The position numbers and the translations under genes were made by a program. Shown here in pieces: positions 56,003-64,000 of a stretch of 64,000 nt of DNA. Source of the DNA: Bidens hawaiensis (Eukaryota; Streptophyta; Magnoliopsida; Asterales; Asteraceae); NCBI GenBank assembly GCA_021521415.1, contig JAIQDT010005788.1, forward strand, positions 62,001 through 126,000, written 5' to 3'. Position 1 is the first letter of the stretch. Each line of letters opens with the position of its first letter. The notes beneath the pieces were generated by a model that did no database searches, had not been told where the DNA came from, and saw nothing but the letters and a program-made list of their open reading frames with translations.

Positions 56003-56329
56003 AACGAATCAGGGGGTGTTTCGTTTTGATTGTTTATTTAATGTATTGTAACGAAGTGGGTGGCTAGTTCGTTATGAAATGTGTAATGAACTAGACCCAT
56101 CTTCCTATATATAGAGGTTCATCCTCTGCTTAGTTTAAGTTTGAGATTTAACGTATTGAACCTCTGCGCAAGTTTCCTCTCGATCTAAACTTCATTCTCT
56201 TAATCTATTCCATCTAATATATACTATATACTACTAATAACATATACATATAATGTATAAGAGTAATAAGAACTAGATCCGTTTATCGTTAATTAAATCT
56301 TTAGATCTGAGATCTGATAGGGTTCCACA
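56003..56329 (+). repeat. Copia F 5' LTR, 3' portion
   Basis: It matches the copia G LTR from its position 184 onward (AACGAATCAGGGGGTGTTTC...) to GGGTTCCACA; the first 183 or so bases are missing at the junction with gypsy C. It contains TATATATAGAGG (about 56107-56117), a likely TATA box by position. Confidence 0.87.
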
Positions 56330-56331
56330 AG

Positions 56332-56343
56332 TGGTATCAGAGC
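56332..56343 (+). promoter_or_regulatory. Primer-binding site of copia F
   Basis: TGGTATCAGAGC, two bases after the LTR end. Confidence 0.95.
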
Positions 56344-57377
56344 TTTCAGGGATTCGATTACTCTTGAATTGTGTGTTAATTCATTAATTAAGGATTGATT
56401 AGTATAAGTTTGGTATTATTTTGTGTTCGGTTTGAATTTGATCAAATTTAATGTGAATTTGATTGAATATGGTTGGTTTGGTGTTTGTTAAGGTATTTGG
56501 AAGGTGTTATGGACTAGAATTGTGAATTGGTTTGAATTTGTGTTGTTGATTGATTGGATCTGAGATTGCCAAAACAGGGTATTGTTTTTATTGTAATTGG
56601 ATTTGTGTTAAGGTAATTTTGTTTATGGAATGTGTGGATTTGGATTCGCGTTACGGATTTGGGATTTTTTTTGGTGTTCTTATTTTTCCAGAAATCTGGA
56701 AAATGGTTATGAAGATTTGAAGATCTTCATCACTTGTTGAATATTCTTCTTCGTTAACATTGATTCGTTAACGTGATTCGTTAGTTTTAACCAATTCGTC
56801 ATCCGATTCGTTACTTAGTTCGTTACACATTCCCATTCGTGTCTTCTAATTCGTGAGACACGTGTCCACTTCGTTAACTTTAATTCTAACAACCTTTTGC
56901 CATGTGGCAATAGTTGTCAGAGTTTGTTGTAACCGTTATAACAACCTGATTCGTTATAGTTGATTCGTTATCAACTGTAGAAAGTTCGTTATCTTAATTC
57001 GATAAGTTGAGTTTGTGATTCGTTAAGCTTGGCTTATTGATTCGTTAAGGTAACTCAGCAATTCGTTACCTTGATTCGCTAAAATTTCACTTACTGATTC
57101 GTTACTTGATTCGCTAAGTAAACTTAGTGATTTGTTACCTTAATTCATCACTTTGAATTCAGATTCGTTAATCTAATTCGTCAAGCTGATTCGTTAAAGA
57201 TTGACCTGATTCGTTGACTCAGTTCGTGTGACACTATTCCAGATTCGTTACATAAAATAGGTTTAATTCGTCATAAATAATTCGTTAAACACTGTTCACA
57301 ATTTGGTAACCTTATTGTTCCTAGTTCGTTTAATATATTTTCAAATTCAACCCTTGAAGTTTGATTGTTTTATCAAA
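56344..57377 (+). repeat. Copia F leader with TTCGTTA array
   Basis: Untranslated leader of about 1 kb. From about 56751 to 57330 it is packed with GATTCGTTA/TTCGTTAA/AATTCG words (over 25). No ORF is supported before the gag ATG at 57378. Confidence 0.88.
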
Positions 57378-58951
57378 ATGGCTGGTATGTATGCATTAGC
57401 TTCCCAAAATATGCTTATGCAGCAAATGTTGCAACTGGACACTGAGATCGGTTCACACTCAAAATGTCTACGTTTAATGAAATTTAGCGATTTTGCTAAG
57501 TGGGAACACCGTTTCCGTGCTCATCTAGGGTCGGTTCACCCTAATTGTCCGTATTGCTTGGATGAGGTATATACCGTTCCAATGATTGGAGATGAGACTA
57601 TCGGATTTACACCCAAGGCCATCTAACAATACTCCCAAGAAGAAAAGAAAGCGTTAAAGATTGAAACAAAAGCCTACTCTATTCTTACAATGGCTTTGCC
57701 CGAAAACATCTTTCATCATGTTGGTAGCATAAAGATTTGTGCCTCGTTATTCCAACACATTCGTATGAGGAGTATGGGTAACACCGCTGAAAGCAAGAAG
57801 GTAATGCTAAAGTTTCAATTTAGAAACTTAAATTTACTTAAGGGTGAGACTGTCGAGGAGATGACAACATGGTTTAAACATCTGATAGCCGAAACGGACA
57901 AGAAGAAGTTGGAACCTACTGAGATTGAAAAGATTGATAGACTCAAGAGTGCATTACGGAGTTCTTATTCCACATTTTTATTGGTATTGAAAGAAAACAA
58001 CTACTTCAGTAATGAAGATCTGACTGCAACTGAGTTCATACAAAAAATTGAAACTTGTGAATATGACCTTCGATGTCAGAAGTCTTCTAAGGATAGTCAA
58101 GATCCGGCGTTTTATGGTAGAAGTATGCCTCTGAGTTCAACAATCTCTCCAATCACTGCATTTCTTACACAAAGTGCAAGTGAGAATGCGACAACTATTT
58201 ATAGTGATCCAAGAGCATGTTTCTATTCTGATGGAAGTTCTGGGTCACCTGGTGATTCTAGTTCTTCTAGTGGATCTGGAAATTCATCCACTGCAAGTCC
58301 ATTCTCGTCTCCATCGATTGTAAACATGAAGGAAGCTGAACAAAACTTTGATTCCTTGTCTGCCTTCAGGACCTCATATGAAAACTTGGTAAGTAGTAAG
58401 ATTGCTACTAGTGATTTAACTGATGAAGATTACGATCAAATTAATCTAGATGAGTTTGAGCTTATGGATTTGAAATGGATCATGGCGATGATTGTTCGAA
58501 AGGTTAAAAGGTTTATGCAACGAACCGGAAAAGATCTTCCTGCTTTAAACAAGAAGGTTGGATTCGATAAACTAAAGGTTAAATGTTATAATTGCCAAGA
58601 GTTCGGCCATTTTGCAAAGGAGTGTGATAAGCCGAAGAAGGATTATACTGGTCCTAGAAATCAAGATCGAAGTTCATTGAGTAAAAATTGGAATGATGTT
58701 GGTAAGACTTCTGGAACCACATCTTCTTCTTCTGGGTCACAAGCTATGCTGACTAACGTGGATGGAACTGACTGGTCCCAAAGACTTTTGTGCAATGATA
58801 ATCAAGCCAATTTGGTTATGTTCAAGACAACTAAAGTTTTTCAAGATGCAAGCGGAAATGAGCTGTCTTCTGATAATGATACTGAATCGGATTCTGATGA
58901 ATCATGTGACAAGTTCCAGTCACTTTTGCTTGCATGGCTAAGATCAATGAG
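57378..58951 (+). pseudogene. gag: Copia F gag, exon-1 part
   Basis: The ATG at 57378 (MAGMYALASQNML) is chosen because it begins the homologous region after the repeat-rich leader. Gag core: FSDFAKWEHRFRAHL, then TAA at 57624-57626 in the middle of the domain, then ALPENIFHHVGSI, LKGETVEEMTTWFKHLI. The box INLDEFELMDLKWIMAM and the first knuckle CYNCQEFGHFAKEC (58584-58625) follow. A frame change lies between about 58900 and 58934. The exon would end at GAG (58949-58951). Confidence 0.92.
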
Positions 58952-58960
58952 GTTAGTTCT
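58949..58960 (+). promoter_or_regulatory. Putative 5' splice site in copia F gag
   Basis: GAG|GTTAGTTC, phase 0, intron from 58952. It encodes Glu-Val-Ser, the same residues as the D donor (GAG|GTAAGT). Confidence 0.6.
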
Positions 58961-60639
58961 TCAGTTCCTATCTCTTCTAATGTATCTGCTAAAGTGACTT
59001 GTATTGAATGTGAGAAAAACAAGCCTAAGTTAGAGTCTTTGAAAAATCACAATGATTGTTTAGTGAGAGAATTTGCTTCACTAAAAGATACTTATCGACA
59101 ATCTTTAGATTCTCAAATGAGATCTAGGGAGAATATTGAAGCATTGTCGACAAGTAATCATGATCTCAAAGCTGAGTTATCTGTTAAAATGACTATCAAC
59201 AATCAAAAGTTTCAAGAAATTCTGAAACATCGTTCGAAGATAACCGAGCTTGAGAATGAGGTTCTTGAGTTGAAGAACAAGTTGGTCATGTTCAGAAACT
59301 CTTCATTTTTGGTAAAATGAAATAATCAAAGTATCTGGTAAGCAAAAAGATTCGAAAAAAGGGTATAGGTTTTGTGGAATTACCACCACCTTTTCAAAAC
59401 GATTATAGAGCAAATCCTTTTGCTTGGAAAGAAGAAGAAGTGCTTGTGAAAGAACCCGTTGTTTCGGACAAACCTAAACAAGTTAAATATGAAAATGTCA
59501 ATGCCCAACAACCAACTCAAAAACATCATGTCAAAAGCAATAAAGTATTTGTAGAAAATGTTGAGAAGGTGATCATTGAGGATGTGTTTGAACCTGAGGT
59601 TATACACAAAAACTAGAACATTCCAAGTTCTAATCACATTTTATGTGAACCTCATAAATTTGAGGAAGCTGTGTATGGTTCACACACAACTCAAGTGAAA
59701 AAGGAAGAACAAGTTAAGGTTAATCCGGTGAAGGCTAAGAAATCAGAAAAACCCAAAGTTTCTGATGCGAATTTGATGTGCTTTATCAATCCTACTGTTT
59801 CTAAGCAATCAACTATTCATGTGTTTAAGTTGAAAGGAATAGACACGATATTCACTGAGAAAGACATTCTGATTAGCATTATCAAACCAGAACTGACCGA
59901 AATTGTCTTTCACAATGAAACTTCTAAGATACAAGATCTTGTATGTCAATATGCTTGTGTCAAAACATCAAACACATCAGACCCATTGATTAAAGGTAAG
60001 CAATTATTAAAAACTGCTAAAAAGGTTCATTTTGTGAAATCAACTGGAACTGACACATTGCAAAGTTTTTCCAACTGTTCTAACCTTGATTTCTATATGA
60101 AAAAGAAATCTGTGTCGTCTGATGGGTTGGCCAAGAGTTTTATTAAGAATGTGAGTCATCAACCTTTTGTGTCATCTGTTTTTGCCAAATCTCAACTTGA
60201 TATTGTGGACATGAAAAGTTGTTTTCCGTGTGGACAACAAGGTCATGTGGTGAGAAAATGTGGACAGAAGAAATGTCAGAATCTTCATCCGTTTGTCAAG
60301 GACCAATCAAAACCGGTTCCTGTGATAAAGGAGATTCTAAAATGACCTTTGTCTTGTGATGATGACATTTACATTATGTTTTCAAACGTGAGCCCACGTA
60401 AGGTAATTCATGTGAATGAAACATATGGTCAAGTAAAACCAAAGTTTGTTCCAACCGAGCCAATCTGCAAGAACGTGAACTCAAATGTCGTTCAAGCTGC
60501 CTATTTAAGATGAAAGTCTAAGAGGCATGTAACTTATTCTCAAGTTGCTAAAAAACAGTTGAATTGTGTTAAAGTTAATCTTCAAAGAGAAACTCAAAAG
60601 GTGCCCAAGACTGAGGCATGGGCTGCCTTTTTGAACTAA
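58952..60639 (+). pseudogene. gag: Copia F gag extension (coiled coil, PPPF box, second CCHC knuckle)
   Basis: Read in segments: a coiled-coil-like region (KNKPKLESLKNHNDCLV, SKITELENEVLELKNKL) to 59320; the VELPPPFQNDY box from 59374; Lys/Val-rich repeats; a globular-looking stretch; and the second knuckle CFPCGQQGHVVRKC at 60220-60261. The same frame passes stops at 59614-59616, 60343-60345 and about 60512 and ends in TTTTTGAACTAA, where the TAA (60637-60639) lies in the branch-point-like CTAAT. It would be absent from the spliced Gag-Pol. Confidence 0.82.
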
Positions 60640-60660
60640 TCACTTTGACTTTGTGTGTAG
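60636..60660 (+). promoter_or_regulatory. Putative 3' splice site at the gag/pol boundary, copia F
   Basis: CTAATCAC, then TTTGACTTTGTGTGTAG|GGT; exon 2 starts at 60661 in the pol frame. The predicted intron 58952-60660 is 1,709 bases. Confidence 0.65.
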
Positions 60661-63600
60661 GGTACATCCAAGACGGTGTCTGGTGAAAGCTGGATAATGG
60701 ATAGTGGATGTTCTCTTCATATTACTGGAAATCTCAACCTCTTAACAAATGTTAGAAATATTCAAAGGGGTTATGTGGCTTTTGCTGGGAATTTTGGGGG
60801 TATGATTACACAAGAAGGTGAAGTTTCAAATGGTCACATTACGTTTGAGAAAGTCAATTACTGTGACAAAGTTTATCATAATTTATTGAGTGTGCCGCAA
60901 ATCTGTGACAAGAAGTACACAACCATATTTACTGATAAAGATTGTCTTATTTTTAAATCGGGATACGTCATTCCCGAGGACATGGTTGTCATGCGATCCC
61001 ATCAATAGAATGATATTTATGTCTTGAATATGTCTTCTAAGGCGTCAACTTCTGTGGAATCGTGTTTCGTTTCGAAAGAAACTGAAAAAGACTCTATTCT
61101 ATGGCATCGTAGGATGGGTCATATTCATGTGAGGAAGATGACATATTTAATGGCGAATGACTTGGTTGAGGGTGTCTCTTTGAAGAATTTTAAGTTATCT
61201 GACCACTGTGTTGCTTGCAAGAAAGGCAAACAGAAGAAAAAGTCACATCCATCTAAGTTATTGAATTCCATTGATACTCCTCTTGAACGACTTCATATGG
61301 ATCTATTTGGTCCTGTGAATCGTGCTAGTATCTCTGGAGATTGGTATTCTCTTGTTGTTACCGATGATTATTCAAGATATTCATGGGTCTTATTTATGAG
61401 TTCAAAATATCAAACACCTGTTCTGGTACAAAACTTAATCACTAAGATCGAATCACTATACAAGCAAAAAGTGAGGAGAAATCAAAGTGATAATGGTACT
61501 GAATTTAAGAACACTGTATTGGATTTCTTTTGCATTCAAAAAGGAATTCACCGAGAATATAATGCACCTTATGTACCGCAACATAACGGTGTTGCTGAAA
61601 GGAAAAACAGAACTTTGATTGAAGCTGCTAGAACTATGCTTGCCGATTTTAAGCTTCCTGTCCAAATCTGGAACGAGGCGGTGAACACATCTTGTTATAC
61701 GCTTAATCGGGTTCTAACTGTTAAGAGACTCAATAAGACAAGTTATGAGGTTTTAAACAACCGAAATCCTAAATTAAAGTACTTAGAACCATTTGGGTGT
61801 CCCTGTACGATGTTGAAGAGAGATGTGGGTAAATTTGAAGAAAAAGCCGGAGAGGGTTATATTTTGGGTTATGCTTCTCCAAAAAAAAAAGTATTTAACG
61901 TTACTTCTGGTTGTGTGGATGAATGGTACCATGTGGATTGTCAAAAGTACACCACACCTCCTCAAGGGAAAGGTCCCGACTGGATGTTTGATTAAGATGG
62001 TTTATTTAAATCGTTTACTCCATCAACTGAACAACCAGATTAAGACCTGGTTCATGCATATTTTGAAGATCAATTGGTAATTCTGAAGTTTTCAAGTTCT
62101 AATGATGTTGAAGCTCCAACTGTTGCTCCAACTGAAGATCCATGTGATGATCCTCCAGCTTCTTCTGATAATGTTTTTACTTATTCTGAGGATACTCCTG
62201 ATGTTGCTGATGCAATTAAAAATGATGAATCATATCAGCTGGGAGAACATTACACTAATTTATTCGACAATGTTGTTGTTCCTGAAAATCCCACTCTTAG
62301 GTTTTGTAATTTTCATACAAAGGAAAACATCATTGGAGAACTTGATGTCAGCGTTCAAACACATCATCAAGTTGCTTCTTCGAGTGAGAATAATGTATTG
62401 TGTGCTTATGCAGATATACATTCATCTGGAATCGTAAATCTTGCCAAATTCACTTGCTTTCTATCCCAAGTTGAGCCGACTAGTACTCGTAAGGCACTTG
62501 AAGATCCTTCTTGGGTAGAAGCCATGAAAGAGGAATTGCAGCAGTTTGCATGTTTGGGTGTTTGGGATCTTATCGACAAACCCGCTAGAGTAAAGAAGGC
62601 TATTCCGACTATGTGGGTATTTAAATGTAAAAAAACGATCGTGGTGTGATTGTGAGAAACAAAGCACGATTAGTTGTGCAAGGTTTCCATCAGCAAGATG
62701 GTATAGACTACACTGAAGTATACGCTCCGGTTGCAAGATTGGAGTCTATACGAATCTTTCTGGCATATGCAGCTTACAAGAATATAAAGGTCTATCAAAT
62801 GGATGTTAAAAGTGCTTTTCTCAATGGCGAACTACACGAGGAGGTGTTTGTTTTACAGCCTCCTGGCTTTGAAGATCCTGATTATCCAGACCGAGTTTAC
62901 CGATTAAACAAGGCTCTGTATGGTCTACATCAAGCGCCGAGAGCTTGGTATGGCACGTTTCCGACCATCTGACTAATAACGGCTTCAAGCGAGGAACTGT
63001 CGACTGCACTTTATTTTATAAGAATATTGGTGATGATCTTCTCCTCGTTCAGATTTATGTCGACGACATTATCTTTGGGTCTACAAACGACACGTTATGT
63101 AAGGATTTCGAGAAGTCAATGCAAACAAAGTTCGAAATGAGCTCGATGGGAAAGATGAACTTCTTTCTAGGGTTGCAAGTTCACCAGTCTGCAAAAGGAA
63201 TCTTTATTCACCAGACTAAGTATGTGAACGATGTCTTGAGCCGATACAAGATATCTGCCGGAAAACTCCCTTCAACTCCTCTCCCCGTGGGTCACAATTT
63301 ATCACCGGATGAATTGGAGGACATCGTTGATCATACCCTTTATCGTTGTATGATTGGATCTTTAGTGTATCTTACGGTTTCTTGCCTTGACATTATGTTT
63401 GCAGTTTGCCTTTGTGATAGGTATCAAGCTAGTCCCAGAGTGACTCACCTGGCAGCGGTCAAGCGTATTCTTCAATATTTGAGGGGCAATCCAGACATCG
63501 GGTTATGGTATCCCAAGGACGATAACTTTGAACTTACCACTTTCTCTAACTCAGACTACGGAGGGTGCAAGATTAACTTCAAATTGACTACGGTAGGGTG

Positions 63601-63985
63601 TCAATTCTTAGGAAGCCGGCTTGTTTCCTGGCAGTGCAAGAAGCAGACGACGGTCTCTACTTCAACCGCAAAGCAAAATATGTTGCAGAGGATTCAACAA
63701 CATCTGCGCGACTACGGTTTGAAGTTTTTTACTAATCCAATTTTAATTAATAACTCTGCTGCCATTAGCATAACCAAATATCCTGTACAACATTCTAAAA
63801 CGAAACATATCGAAATTCGATATCATTTCATACGGGATTGTTTTGAAAAGAAATTAATTGACCTTGATAAAGTACATACCGATTTTCAAAAAGCCGATCT
63901 ATTTACCAAAGCCTTTAACAAAACTCGATTTCAATTTTTGCTTGGTTTAAATGGATTGAAGACTCTTGGTGATATCCTGAAATAA
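60661..63985 (+). pseudogene. pol: Copia F pol: protease, integrase, RT, RNase H
   Basis: Protease SWIMDSGCSLHITG; integrase zinc domain [13 protein letters not shown]...CVACKKGK; core [24 protein letters not shown]; linker; [32 protein letters not shown], catalytic YVDDIIFGS (about 63056-63082); RNase H SNSDYGG (first Asp region altered from TDSDYGG) and TKHIEIRYHFIRD...ADLFTKAF. Damage: stops at 61006, 61993 and about 62041, frameshifts near 62640 and 62955, and an RNase H deletion at about 63668-63690 that removes the conserved EAEY region. It ends at TGA/TAA near 63983. ORF3 and the 3' LTR, if present, lie outside the window. Confidence 0.95.
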
Positions 63986-64000
63986 TGATAACTATCTTCA

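Noticed and set aside
56003..56329. Gypsy C inserted into the copia F LTR
   Set aside because: The missing first part of the F LTR is not found on the other side of gypsy C (below 51991 is copia E), so a deletion or rearrangement is more likely than simple insertion.

Overview
The window reads as plant nuclear DNA, almost entirely nested LTR retrotransposons; no intact host gene, tRNA, rRNA gene or CRISPR array is seen. Initiator-Met-tRNA primer-binding sites (TGGTATCAGAGC), Ty1/copia and Ty3/gypsy proteins, a Cassandra LTR with a 5S-like core, and AT-rich spacers point to a dicot. The extra ORF downstream of pol in the large copia elements recalls ORFs I associate with Asteraceae genomes; that placement is from memory, not from a search.

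Layout. 1-2710: minus-strand copia RE1 (gag, PBS, LTR), cut by the window edge. 2711-3337: ACCGGT-rich repeat, then a Cassandra LTR and PBS. 5205-8545: plus-strand gypsy remnant (gag zinc knuckle, integrase, 3' LTR). 8546-11020: undefined repeats. 11021-20270: minus-strand copia B, internally deleted (3' LTR, very long ORF3, spacer, start of protease, gag extension). 20271-20804 plus 33113-33299: deleted plus-strand copia G, whose LTR is split by the complete 12.3-kb minus-strand copia D (20805-33107, TSD AGTGG). 33300-41709: minus-strand copia A, containing a 2.1-kb gypsy solo LTR (36368-38465, TSD CTTAT). 41735-42726: hAT-type element with an 8-bp TSD. About 43.5-47.1 kb: very decayed copia. 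48.0-48.5 kb: possible 5' end of a host gene, interrupted by copia E (48529-51990), itself cut by gypsy C (51991-56002, gag but no pol). 56003-64000: plus-strand copia F, with gag and pol nearly to its end.

How the parts work together. A, B, D and F belong to one broad, large Sirevirus-like copia group: gag with a CCHC knuckle, a long gag extension with coiled-coil character and a second CCHC knuckle, then PR-INT-RT-RNaseH, and (in B and D, plus a scrap in G) a third ORF before the 3' LTR. In all four the gag stop codon sits in an intron-like 3' end (branch-point-like TAAT, pyrimidine-rich tract, YAG|G) that opens directly into the pol frame. In A, D and F a phase-0 donor-like GT lies at the matching place after the first knuckle. 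This predicts that splicing, not frameshifting, makes Gag-Pol.

The second theme is short, family-specific, CG-containing motifs amplified in LTRs and leaders: TTGCCCGG in RE1/B/A, AACTTCGCCT in D, TTCGTTA in F/G. In B and D the arrays also lie just upstream of ORF3. ORF3 has nuclear-type basic patches, acidic tracts and coiled-coil character but no visible membrane segment. All copies carry disabling stops or frameshifts.
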